Source: Bog-950 sp964423405
Lineage (GTDB): Bacteria; Bacteroidota; Bacteroidia; Chitinophagales; LD1
Length of the DNA: 64,000 nucleotides
Reading direction: 5' to 3'
NCBI GenBank assembly: GCA_964423405.1
Contig: CAYREY010000001.1
Location: forward strand, 1-64,000
A program made the position numbers and the translations under genes. Under the pieces are notes generated by a model. It was given only the letters and a program-made list of their open reading frames with translations, did not search any database and had not been told where the DNA came from. Shown piece after piece: positions 54,155-62,656 of this stretch (position 1 is the first letter of the stretch; the number at the start of each line of letters is the position of its first letter).

Positions 54155-54187
54155 AGACCTGCCAGGTTTTAAAAACCTGGCAGGTCT
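54155..54187. terminator. Bidirectional palindromic terminator-like repeat
   Basis: AGACCTGCCAGG and its exact complement CCTGGCAGGTCT flank the core TTTTAAAAA, between the convergent dnaE and SpoU methyltransferase genes. The hairpin with T- and A-runs could stop transcription both ways. Its core GTTTTAAAAAC is shared with the repeat at 57361-57391. Confidence 0.8.
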
Positions 54188-54191
54188 GTTT

Positions 54192-54926
54192 TTATAGCCT
54201 TCTACTAAACTCACTCATTACTATACCCGCCGCCATGGCTGCATTCAGCGATTCGGCGTTGCCAAAATTAGGAATAGCTATGCGGTGCGTAACCAGTGGC
54301 TGTAGCTCTACACTAATACCATTAGCCTCGTTACCTATTAGTATAATGCCGCTTTTTGTAAGGGGGGCTTTATAAATATCGCTGCCATCCATAAAAGTAC
54401 CATACACCGGCAGCTGTGGGTTGGCGGTAAACAGCGTAGCCAGGTCGGTATAGGTACAGCCCACCCTAAACAGCGAGCCTTTGGCCGAGCTAACCACCTT
54501 AGGGTTATATACATCTACCGAGTTTTCGGAAAACAGCACCTGCTTAATACCAAACCAATCGGCCGTGCGGATAATGGTACCGGCATTGCCGGGGTCGTTC
54601 AGGTTATCGCAGGCTATGTATAGCGCATCTTCAAGCTGTAAACCGTTTTTGGGGGTAGGCACATAAGCTACAGCCACCACCTGGTTAGGCGCCTCGTGAG
54701 TTGAAATTTTTGCTAATTCGGCCTCAGTAACGGCAAAAAAAGGCACATTTTTCAGGTCGGCAGTATGCTGCCAGGCCTCTATTCCAAAAATGGCATCAAC
54801 TTTGAAATGGCTTGTCAGCAACTCGCGCACCAGTTTATCGCCTTCAACTAAAAATTTGCCATACATTTGGCGGAACTTTTTTTGATGAAGCGAGCGGATA
54901 AACGAAACCTGTTGTTTGGAAAGCAT
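54192..54926 (-). CDS. TrmH/SpoU-family RNA 2'-O-methyltransferase
   Basis: 244 residues from the ATG at 54926 (MLSKQQVSFIRSLHQKKFRQMYGKFLVEGDKLVREL), which starts the family's N-terminal substrate-binding domain; the upstream extension has no similarity. SPOUT-fold knot motifs are NLNDPGNAGTIIRTADWFGI, LIGNEANGI and IPNFGNAESLNAAMAAGIVM. It probably methylates a 2'-hydroxyl in tRNA or rRNA. The exact nucleotide is not predictable here. Confidence 0.9.
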   Translation of the reverse strand: MLSKQQVSFIRSLHQKKFRQMYGKFLVEGDKLVRELLTSHFKVDAIFGIEAWQHTADLKNVPFFAVTEAELAKISTHEAPNQVVAVAYVPTPKNGLQLEDALYIACDNLNDPGNAGTIIRTADWFGIKQVLFSENSVDVYNPKVVSSAKGSLFRVGCTYTDLATLFTANPQLPVYGTFMDGSDIYKAPLTKSGIILIGNEANGISVELQPLVTHRIAIPNFGNAESLNAAMAAGIVMSEFSRRL

Positions 54927-54998
54927 ACACAAATATGGTTTATGCTGCCGTAAACTGAAAACTGTAAACCGCAAAATACCAACGTTTTATAATAAAGC

Positions 54999-57356
54999 AT
55001 GCCAAAGCATACCCGAAACATACTCTTCGCCCTGCTCTCGGCCTGCGCTATTGTACTCACCCTGCCCTCGTGCCGGGTGGTAAAAAACCTGCCCGAAGGG
55101 CAAACCCTGCTGGTTAAAAACAAGTTTGATATAAAAAGCAAAAAGCTGGGCTTTACCGAAAAAGAACGCGTACATGACGACCTGAGCAAAATTGCCGCAC
55201 AAAAGCCCAACGTTCGTTTTTTAGGTATTATGCCCTTTAGAATGTGGCTGTACTACAGCGCTACCCGCGGTAAAAAACTAACCAAGTTTAAGCAGTGGAT
55301 TATTGATAAAGTGGGCGAGCCGCCGGTGGTGTACGATAGTACCTCGAGCGAAAAAAGCATTACCAACATGGAAAACTACCTGTGGAACTACGGCTATTTC
55401 AACAGGCAGGTAACCGATACCGCTATTACCAAAAAACGCCGCACCAGGGTTATTTATACCGTGCTGCCTAACGTACAGTGGAAAATAGGCAATGTACAAC
55501 TACCCGGTGGCCGTACTGCTACCGACTCGATAGTACGCGAAAACTATAAAAACTCGTACCTTAAAAAAGGCGATGGCTTTAGTGTAGCCACACTTAAAAA
55601 CGAACGCGACAGAATTGAGAATGTACTGCGCAACAGCGGGTTCTTTTACTTTAACCGCGAGTATGTAACCTACGAGTTTGATACCGTTACCACCCCGCAT
55701 GTGGTTAATATTAAAATAAACATTAACCAGCCCAGCGATAGTACCGTGCACGAGCAGTACCGCATCAACAACATTTATATTATATCAGATTATGTTGTGG
55801 ACCGGTTTTCCGACTCTACCTTGCGCGATACCGTAATGGCCGGCGAGTATATGCTGATAGCCAACAAACCTAATTTCCGCAAAGGGGTATTAATGGATGC
55901 CGTGTACTTTAAACACGATGACCTGTACATGAAAAGCAAAGAGACACGTACGCTTAACCGCTTTTCGTTACTGGGTGCATTTAAGTTTATAAATATGGAG
56001 TACCGGCCTGTGAAAGATGCACCGGGCAACTACCTCGATTGTATTATATCGCTTACGCCGGCACCCAAACAGGCCATTACAGCCAGTGGCGAGTTAAACG
56101 TAACCAACGAGGGATTTTTTGGTACGGCTGCCACCCTCAGCTATAAAAACAAAAACCTGACCAAAGGGGCCGACCAGTTTCTGTTTGATCTTAGCTCGGG
56201 TATTCAGCTAAAGTTCAGCAAAAAAGAAAAAGTACAGGTAATGAATGGTACTGTATCGGCCAACTTTACCTATTACATCAACAAGTTTCTGGTGCCATTC
56301 AGGGCTAAGATTTTTTCGCGCAACACCAATCCGCGCACCAAAATAAGCGTAGGTTATAACTTCGAGCACCGTTTCGATTTTGATACGCTTGGCCTGGTAT
56401 CGTTCCTGTATCAGTTACATAGTTTTAACGCATCTTTTGGTTACGAGTGGGCAGAGAACAGATACAAAACGCACCTGTTTAACCCTATAGCAGTTAGCTT
56501 TTACCTGCTGCCGCGCCGTGGCGATGAGTTTGAGCGCCGGCTGGGCCTTAACCCTATACTAAAAAGCAGTTTTGAAGAGCAGGTGATAATTGGCCCTAAC
56601 TATACGTTTACCTACAACAGCCAGCGTACCGATAAAGACCGCGTTATTACCTATTTCCGCAGTAACATGGAAACAGCCGGCAACATTATATATGCCGGTT
56701 TTAAACTGGCCAACCTTAACAGCGCCAACCAAACCTATTACATAGCCAAACGCCCATTCTCGCAGTTTTTCCGTATAGATGGTGACCTGCGCAACCATTT
56801 CCGTATGGGCAACCACAGCTCGTTTGGTATGCGGGTGTACACCGGTATAGGTGTGCAGTATGGCAACTCTAAAGCATTACCCTTCGTTAAGCAGTTTTTT
56901 GTAGGTGGGCCTAACAGCTTACGCGGTTTCCTTATCCGCGAAATTGGCCCCGGTGGCTACTCCGATGCAGCCGCCTACAATGCCGAAACAGGCGAGAAAA
57001 CAAATACCGGTTTCTTTAACCAGACCGGTGATATAAAACTTGAGATGAACGCCGAAATACGCTTTGATATTTACCGCTGGCTGAAAGGGGCCATATTTGC
57101 CGATGCCGGTAACGTATGGCTAATGCGGAAAGATACCCGTACCCTGGGCGAGTTTAATTTTAAACGTTTCTGGAGCGAGTTTGCGGTAGATGCCGGTGCC
57201 GGCCTGCGCCTCGATTTCAACTTCTTTGTTATCCGTTTCGATTATGGTTTTCCTCTCCGCGACCCACGCCGGGTAGCAGGCAAGCGCTGGCAGTTTAAAG
57301 ACGGGCAGGCATTTAAAACCGGGCAGTTTCAGTTAGCCATCGGCTATCCGTTTTAA
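54999..57356 (+). CDS. TamL-like BamA-family outer-membrane lipoprotein
   Basis: 785 residues with a lipoprotein signal (LLSACAIVLTLPSC; lipidated Cys about 25), the feature that separates Bacteroidota TamL from BamA. POTRA-type repeats fill about 30-400 (NVQLPGGRTATDSIVRENYKNSYLKKGDGFSVATLKNERDRIENVLRNSGFFYF). The C-terminal Bac_surface_Ag barrel (about 430-785) has VKQFFVGGPNSLRGFLIREIGPG and ends in FQLAIGYPF. It probably works with a TamB homologue in envelope assembly; none is adjacent. Confidence 0.87.
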   Translation: MPKHTRNILFALLSACAIVLTLPSCRVVKNLPEGQTLLVKNKFDIKSKKLGFTEKERVHDDLSKIAAQKPNVRFLGIMPFRMWLYYSATRGKKLTKFKQWIIDKVGEPPVVYDSTSSEKSITNMENYLWNYGYFNRQVTDTAITKKRRTRVIYTVLPNVQWKIGNVQLPGGRTATDSIVRENYKNSYLKKGDGFSVATLKNERDRIENVLRNSGFFYFNREYVTYEFDTVTTPHVVNIKININQPSDSTVHEQYRINNIYIISDYVVDRFSDSTLRDTVMAGEYMLIANKPNFRKGVLMDAVYFKHDDLYMKSKETRTLNRFSLLGAFKFINMEYRPVKDAPGNYLDCIISLTPAPKQAITASGELNVTNEGFFGTAATLSYKNKNLTKGADQFLFDLSSGIQLKFSKKEKVQVMNGTVSANFTYYINKFLVPFRAKIFSRNTNPRTKISVGYNFEHRFDFDTLGLVSFLYQLHSFNASFGYEWAENRYKTHLFNPIAVSFYLLPRRGDEFERRLGLNPILKSSFEEQVIIGPNYTFTYNSQRTDKDRVITYFRSNMETAGNIIYAGFKLANLNSANQTYYIAKRPFSQFFRIDGDLRNHFRMGNHSSFGMRVYTGIGVQYGNSKALPFVKQFFVGGPNSLRGFLIREIGPGGYSDAAAYNAETGEKTNTGFFNQTGDIKLEMNAEIRFDIYRWLKGAIFADAGNVWLMRKDTRTLGEFNFKRFWSEFAVDAGAGLRLDFNFFVIRFDYGFPLRDPRRVAGKRWQFKDGQAFKTGQFQLAIGYPF

Positions 57357-57360
57357 GCTA

Positions 57361-57391
57361 AACATCCGAAGTTTTAAAAACTTCAGATGTT
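57361..57391. terminator. Bidirectional palindromic terminator-like repeat
   Basis: AACATCCGAAG pairs with CTTCAGATGTT (one mismatch) around TTTTAAAAA, between the convergent TamL-like and biotin carboxylase genes. It has the same GTTTTAAAAAC core as the hairpin at 54155-54187 with different outer arms. Confidence 0.75.
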
Positions 57392-57403
57392 TAATGAATA
57401 ACA

Positions 57404-58912
57404 TTAATCTCTGTAGCTACTACGGCTGCGCACCCAGTTACTTTTACGGTTGCCGTTACCAGATGATGAACCGCCTTTAGCAGTAGTAGTCTTTTTGCTT
57501 TTGCCCTCAAAAATATGTTGTGCTACCAGCGCAGCTATTTCCATTTCTTCAGGGCTTTCGCTTTTCAGGTATTCGGGTTTGTAGTTTTTGCCTACAAAGT
57601 TGGTATCAAACTTACCGTTTACAAAATCGGGGTGCTGCAACACAAACTTACCAAAGGCCAGTGTGTTCTTAACGCCTACAATTTTGTAATCGTGTATGGC
57701 GCGTAGTAACCGGTCTATTGCCTCGGTGCGGTCTTTACCGTAACCTACCAGCTTAGCCAGCATAGGGTCATAGTAAATAGGTATATCCATTCCCTCTTCA
57801 TAGCCATCATCTACCCGTATGCCGGGGCCTTCGGGCTTTTGGTATTGCAGCAGCTTACCTATATCGGGTAAAAAATTGTTCAACGGGTCTTCGGCATATA
57901 CGCGCAGTTCTACTGCGTGCCCGCGCATTTGCAGGTCGTCCTGCGTAAAGCTCAGCTGCTCTCCTCTTGCAATTTTTATCTGCTCTTTCACCAGGTCTAC
58001 ACCGGTTATCATTTCGGTAACAGGGTGCTCCACCTGCAGGCGGGTGTTCATCTCCAGAAAATAAAAATTCAGCGCTTCATCTACCAAAAATTCAACTGTC
58101 CCTGCACCAATGTACGCACACGATTTACCTACTTTAACAGCCGCCTCGCCAATGGCTTTACGCTTCTCAGGTGTAAGGCAGCTACTCGGTGCTTCTTCTA
58201 CCACTTTCTGGTGGCGGCGCTGCACCGAACATTCGCGTTCAAACAAATAAACGATGTTACCATAGTTATCGCCCAGTATCTGCACCTCTATATGCTTGGG
58301 CGAGCCTACGTATTTTTCTATAAACACACTGCCATCGCCAAACGCGCTGATAGCCTCGCTCTGCGCGCGCTGCATCTGCTCTTCCAACTCATCCGGTCTA
58401 TTAACCACGCGCATACCTTTACCACCACCGCCGGCGCTGGCTTTTATCAGTATAGGGTAACCTATCTTCTCGCCCAGTGCTTTGGCTTCGTTTACATCGG
58501 TAATAGCGCCTTCGCTGCCGGGTACCATGGGTATATCAAATTTCTTGGCGGCTTCTTTGGCGGCCAGCTTGCTACCCATTATCTCAATAGCTTCGGGGGT
58601 AGGGCCTATAAAGGTAATACCGTGCTCCTCTACCATTTTAGCAAAGGCAGCATTCTCGCTCAAAAAGCCATAACCGGGGTGTATGCCCTGTACGCCTAAT
58701 GCCTTGGCTACTTCAATTATCTTCTCGCCACGCAGGTACGACTCCTTAGAGGCAGCCGGACCTATACACACCGCTTCATCGGCATAGCGTACGTGTGGAG
58801 CATACCGGTCGGCCTCTGAGTAAACGGCTACAGTCTTAATACCCATCTCGCGGGCGCTTTTCATTACGCGTATTGCTATTTCGCCACGGTTGGCTACCAG
58901 TATCTTCTCCAT
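57404..58912 (-). CDS. accC: Biotin carboxylase subunit of an acyl-CoA carboxylase
   Basis: 502 residues. N-terminal MEKILVANRGEIAIRVMKSAREMGI, ATP-grasp glycine loop KASAGGGGKGMRVV, RECSVQRRHQKVVEEAPS, FLEMNTRLQVEHPVTEMITG and the C-terminal domain are all present. It carboxylates biotin on a carrier protein. About 50 extra residues at the C-terminus (Lys/Ser/Gly-rich, ending RSRSSYRD) distinguish it from the 450-residue AccC of E. coli. It could therefore belong to acetyl-CoA or propionyl-CoA carboxylase. No carrier or transcarboxylase gene is adjacent. Confidence 0.88.
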   Translation of the reverse strand: MEKILVANRGEIAIRVMKSAREMGIKTVAVYSEADRYAPHVRYADEAVCIGPAASKESYLRGEKIIEVAKALGVQGIHPGYGFLSENAAFAKMVEEHGITFIGPTPEAIEIMGSKLAAKEAAKKFDIPMVPGSEGAITDVNEAKALGEKIGYPILIKASAGGGGKGMRVVNRPDELEEQMQRAQSEAISAFGDGSVFIEKYVGSPKHIEVQILGDNYGNIVYLFERECSVQRRHQKVVEEAPSSCLTPEKRKAIGEAAVKVGKSCAYIGAGTVEFLVDEALNFYFLEMNTRLQVEHPVTEMITGVDLVKEQIKIARGEQLSFTQDDLQMRGHAVELRVYAEDPLNNFLPDIGKLLQYQKPEGPGIRVDDGYEEGMDIPIYYDPMLAKLVGYGKDRTEAIDRLLRAIHDYKIVGVKNTLAFGKFVLQHPDFVNGKFDTNFVGKNYKPEYLKSESPEEMEIAALVAQHIFEGKSKKTTTAKGGSSSGNGNRKSNWVRSRSSYRD

Positions 58913-59046
58913 CTGCTGCTGTTTAAGTTACGTTAGCAAACATGCAAAATTATTTCGTGTAAAGCCTGTAAAACAACAGCGAAACTTACGTTAGCTTGCT
59001 AACAAAATTTAATTGGTTCAATCTTAGGAAATACCTACGGACAAGC

Positions 59047-59054
59047 TAATTTTG
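59047..59054 (+). promoter_or_regulatory. -7 promoter element (TAATTTTG)
   Basis: Exact TAnnTTTG match 43 bases before the ATG at 59098, in the divergent gap between accC and the ceramidase-like gene. No TTG at proper -33 spacing is evident. Confidence 0.5.
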
Positions 59055-59097
59055 AATGCTTCAATTTTCTACCCTCACACTTTAAATAACAGTGCAG

Positions 59098-60903
59098 ATG
59101 TTTTTAGCCGGAACTGGACGCGGAGATATTACAGCCTTTAAAAAAGGCGCAGGCATGCTGGGATATGGCATCCATTACAACACTATGGAGGAGATAGAGA
59201 CCCCGCTATCGGCCCGTGCGTATATTTTTATTGATAAGAAAACAGCGCGCAAGGTTTGCTTTGTAAACTGCGAGTTGGGCTTTATAACCATAGCTATAAA
59301 AAAAGGGGTACTTAAACACCTTGACCGTAACAATCCCGAGCTGAACTACGATGAAGATAACCTGATGCTTACTGCACAGCATACACACAGCGGCCCCAGC
59401 GGTTATAGCTACTACGGTTTATACAACCTTAGCACACCGGGCTTTGTAATGGAGATTTATAAAAAGATAGTGGATGGTATTGTTGAAGCAATACTGAACG
59501 CCGAGAAGAACCTGCATAACACCAGTGTGCAGTGGAACACCGGCATGATGGACCCGAATAAAGAGGTGGCCTATCAGCGCTCAATGGAAGCCTACAACCT
59601 GAACCCCGAGGTAAATCCTAAAATAACATTCGACCAGCGCCACACCGCCCTTGACCACGAGATGACGTTTATGAAACTGGTGCGCGAAGATGGCAAAGAG
59701 ATGGGCAGCATTAACTGGTATGGCGTACACCCTACCAACTTGCCCAATACCAACCATAAACTATGCTACGATAACAAAGGCTATGCCTCGGCATACCTGG
59801 AAGAGGATTTTAAACAGAAAGGAAACAGTGACTACATGGCAGCCTTTGCACAAGGCACCTGTGGCGACGTTACACCGCGTGTAAAATACAATCCGGTTTA
59901 TCCGTTTCAGCGCGGACAGTGGGAAGGCAAATACCCCGATGATATAGAGAGTGCCAAATACAACGGGCATGTACAGTACGAGAAGGCGAAAGAGATTTCG
60001 GAATCGGCTGGCTTTAAAGAACTGAACGGTGAAGTGGATTATGAGCTGATGTTTGTAAACTTTACCGATGTAACCGCCGACCCTAAATTTGCCAATGGCC
60101 GCACCGATGCACAAACAGGCTTTGCTACAATGGGTGTTGCGTTTTTTACCGGCACACGTATAGATGGCCCCGGACTGCACCCGGCGTTAGGCTATGTGGT
60201 AAAAAAAGCTGCGCGCTTTATTAAGTGGCTCGAAAAATTTAAAGCCCGCTTTGGCGACCCCGAATACAAAAAATTGATTGAACGCAAGTACAAAGTACAT
60301 GGCACAAAAGATATAATGATAGAGAGCAATGCGCGCCGTGTATTAGGCACCGGTAAGCTCGATCGTATTATTGTACCGGCCTGGGCCGACCCTGCCATTG
60401 CATCGTTCAAATACTTTTACCGTAAAGTAGGGCACCTTAAACGCCCCTGGACACCTAAAGTATTACCCATACAACTGTTTATACTGGGCGATGTAGCACT
60501 GGCTGGTTTCCCTTTCGAAATTACAACCATAGCCGGTAAGCGCCTGCGCAAATCGCTGGAAGAAACACTGGCACAGCGCGGTGTTACACGGGTTATACTA
60601 TGCCCGTATGCCAATGGCTACTCGGGCTATATGACTACCAACGAAGAGTATCAGGCACAGATTTACGAGGGCGGACATACCGTTTTCGGTCAGTGGAGTT
60701 TAGCAGCCCTGCAAACCAAGTTTGAACACCTGGCTAAAGAAATGCTGAAGCCAAAAGAAGAACGCAAGTTTGTACACGATGCCATACCACCCGATTTTAC
60801 CGAAGAGGAATTAAACCACTTCCCGTTCTATAAACGGGCCTGGTACATACGCCAGGAGTTAATACGGGCAAGAAAGATGGAGAGGAAAGGCACTGCGGCG
60901 TAA
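59098..60903 (+). CDS. Neutral/alkaline ceramidase N-terminal-domain protein
   Basis: 601 residues from the ATG at 59098; a GTG two codons upstream is possible. The neutral ceramidase pattern is seen in GTGRGDITAF, GYGIHYNTMEEIETPLSARAYIF, TAQHTHSGPSGYSYYGLYN (zinc-binding His pair), SINWYGVHPTN and FAQGTCGDVTPRVKYNP. Family enzymes hydrolyse the amide bond of ceramide. No signal peptide or membrane helix is visible, which is unusual because neutral ceramidases are normally exported. The nucleophile-Ser loop is not obvious by eye, so the substrate is uncertain. Confidence 0.8.
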   Translation: MFLAGTGRGDITAFKKGAGMLGYGIHYNTMEEIETPLSARAYIFIDKKTARKVCFVNCELGFITIAIKKGVLKHLDRNNPELNYDEDNLMLTAQHTHSGPSGYSYYGLYNLSTPGFVMEIYKKIVDGIVEAILNAEKNLHNTSVQWNTGMMDPNKEVAYQRSMEAYNLNPEVNPKITFDQRHTALDHEMTFMKLVREDGKEMGSINWYGVHPTNLPNTNHKLCYDNKGYASAYLEEDFKQKGNSDYMAAFAQGTCGDVTPRVKYNPVYPFQRGQWEGKYPDDIESAKYNGHVQYEKAKEISESAGFKELNGEVDYELMFVNFTDVTADPKFANGRTDAQTGFATMGVAFFTGTRIDGPGLHPALGYVVKKAARFIKWLEKFKARFGDPEYKKLIERKYKVHGTKDIMIESNARRVLGTGKLDRIIVPAWADPAIASFKYFYRKVGHLKRPWTPKVLPIQLFILGDVALAGFPFEITTIAGKRLRKSLEETLAQRGVTRVILCPYANGYSGYMTTNEEYQAQIYEGGHTVFGQWSLAALQTKFEHLAKEMLKPKEERKFVHDAIPPDFTEEELNHFPFYKRAWYIRQELIRARKMERKGTAA

Positions 60904-60916
60904 ATGTATTTATAAC

Positions 60917-60981
60917 CATTAAGTACATTTAGAACATTAAGGAAGCAAATACTTAATGACCTTGATGTCCTCAATGGTTCA
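60917..60981. repeat. Imperfect inverted repeat between convergent genes
   Basis: AACCATTAAGTACATTTAGAAC is followed by the imperfect complement of the same phrase ending CAATGGTT, with internal CATTAAG/CTTAATG pairs. It fills most of the 75-base gap between the ceramidase-like gene and nnr, overlaps the nnr stop codon, and may act as a bidirectional terminator. Confidence 0.5.
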
Positions 60982-62487
60982 AACTGTATTTTCCAGCGCT
61001 TTAAACGCCTTGGGCAAATACCGCACTATATCACCGGAGTTCATACCGGTTAGTCCAAGATTATCAGCAGCATAATCACCTGCAAGTCCATGTATATACA
61101 CACCGGTTACCGCAGCAGCTACCGGCTCATACTTCTGCGCCAATAAAGCAACCAGTACTCCGGTTAGCACATCGCCGCTACCACCTTTGGCCATACCGGC
61201 ATTACCGGTGCTGTTAAAGTATACAGCACCACCCGGCACCGCCACCGATGTATGCGCGCCTTTCAGCACTACTACTACCTTATACGTTTCAGCTAACTGT
61301 TTTTGCAGGGTTAGTTTATGTAAGTCGTCGGTCCACTCACCCACCAGCCGTTTAAACTCGCCGGGGTGTGGAGTAAGTATACTACCTGCCGGTATGTGCT
61401 GCAACAAATGCGGGTGCTGCGCCAGTATATTTAAACCATCAGCATCTATCACCATAGGCTGATGGTAGTTACTTAACAGGTGCGCCATAAAAGCCACTGC
61501 ATCATCGCCGGTGCCTATACCCGGGCCAACAGCTGCACTGGTGTAAGCATTAACAGCGGGCAATGTTGTTAGTGTGCTCTCGCCACTTATAAGCACCATC
61601 GCCTCGGGGCAGGTACTTTGCATTATTTCGTAACCACAACGTGGCAAGGCTACACTAACCAAACCTGCACCGCTACGCAAAACAGCGCCTACGCTTAACA
61701 CAGCCGCGCCTATTTTGCCCAGGCTACCGGCGGCCACCAAAGCATGGCCGTATGTACCCTTATGCGAAAACTTGTTGCGCTGCTTAAAGTATTGCTTAAC
61801 GGTATACGAAGTTATATAGGTATATGGTGTGGTTAGCTGGTGGGCATAATCTTTATCAAGTTCTATATCCAGCACTTTAAATGCCGGTACCTGCATACCA
61901 TTACCAGCAAACATAAACGACAGCTTAGGCGCATGAAATGTAAACACCTCTGTAGCCTGTATTACCACATCATCGGCCCCATTGGCAATATCGCTGTATA
62001 ACCCAGAAGGCACATCTACCGAATACACTGCTACGCCGGCCGCATTAATGGCCTGTATTACCGATGCCGCTACACCGGTAACCGGTTTAGATAAACCGGT
62101 ACCAAACAGAGCATCTACTACCACCGTACCGGCAGGTATTTTAGGCAAATGGTTTTCGGCCTGTATGTATAGTATAGAAGCTACCTGTTTGTAGCGCTCT
62201 TCGTTAAGTATAAAATCGGCACTGGCCTTAGCCGAATGGCGCACTACAAATGTTATTACGTGACGATAACCCGCCTGTACCAACAGGCGCGCAACAGCAA
62301 GCCCATCGCCGCCGTTATTACCCATACCGCAAAACACATATACCGGTGTGGTAAATTTTATGCGGGTAACAAGTTCATTAAACACAGTGGTTGCAGCCCG
62401 CTCCATTAAATCAATAGACAGTATAGGTTCGTGCTGTATGGTGTAAGCATCTAATGCCTTTATCTGCTCTGCCGATAGTATTTGCAT
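60979..62487 (-). CDS. nnr: Bifunctional NAD(P)H-hydrate epimerase/dehydratase
   Basis: 502 residues, two fused domains. The epimerase part (about 1-215) has CGMGNNGGDGLAVARLL, VVDALFGTGLSKPV and SVDVPSGLYSD. The ADP-dependent dehydratase (about 225-500) has SVGAVLRSGAGLVSVALP, GPGIGTGDDAV, DADGLNIL, LTPHPGEFKRL and GNAGMAKGGSGDVLTGVL. It repairs hydrated NADH and NADPH. Length and order match E. coli YjeF. Single-gene unit. Confidence 0.95.
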   Translation of the reverse strand: MQILSAEQIKALDAYTIQHEPILSIDLMERAATTVFNELVTRIKFTTPVYVFCGMGNNGGDGLAVARLLVQAGYRHVITFVVRHSAKASADFILNEERYKQVASILYIQAENHLPKIPAGTVVVDALFGTGLSKPVTGVAASVIQAINAAGVAVYSVDVPSGLYSDIANGADDVVIQATEVFTFHAPKLSFMFAGNGMQVPAFKVLDIELDKDYAHQLTTPYTYITSYTVKQYFKQRNKFSHKGTYGHALVAAGSLGKIGAAVLSVGAVLRSGAGLVSVALPRCGYEIMQSTCPEAMVLISGESTLTTLPAVNAYTSAAVGPGIGTGDDAVAFMAHLLSNYHQPMVIDADGLNILAQHPHLLQHIPAGSILTPHPGEFKRLVGEWTDDLHKLTLQKQLAETYKVVVVLKGAHTSVAVPGGAVYFNSTGNAGMAKGGSGDVLTGVLVALLAQKYEPVAAAVTGVYIHGLAGDYAADNLGLTGMNSGDIVRYLPKAFKALENTV

Positions 62488-62540
62488 ACCGGTAAAGATA
62501 AGGATTGTAGCGGCCTGTTACGCTTAATGGCTGTATGATT

Positions 62541-62612
62541 CTCCTCCTTGCGCCGCCACACGGCGCGTTTTCAAGGAGGAGTGGCTCGCAAAGCGAGACG
62601 AGGTGGTGGTTA
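62541..62612. repeat. REP-like composite palindromic repeat
   Basis: CTCCTCCTTG (62541-62550) pairs with CAAGGAGGAG (62572-62581) around an inner GCGCCG/CGGCGC hairpin, followed by TGGCTCGCAAAGCGAGACGAGGTGG. The same two-part design occurs at 41095-41150. Confidence 0.6.
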
Positions 62613-62656
62613 AGTTAACAACGTAACACATCACTGATCTTTATTCGACACGCTAC

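Noticed and set aside
57917..58699. Antisense ORF of 260 codons over the biotin carboxylase gene
   Set aside because: It is a shadow of the strongly conserved accC frame.
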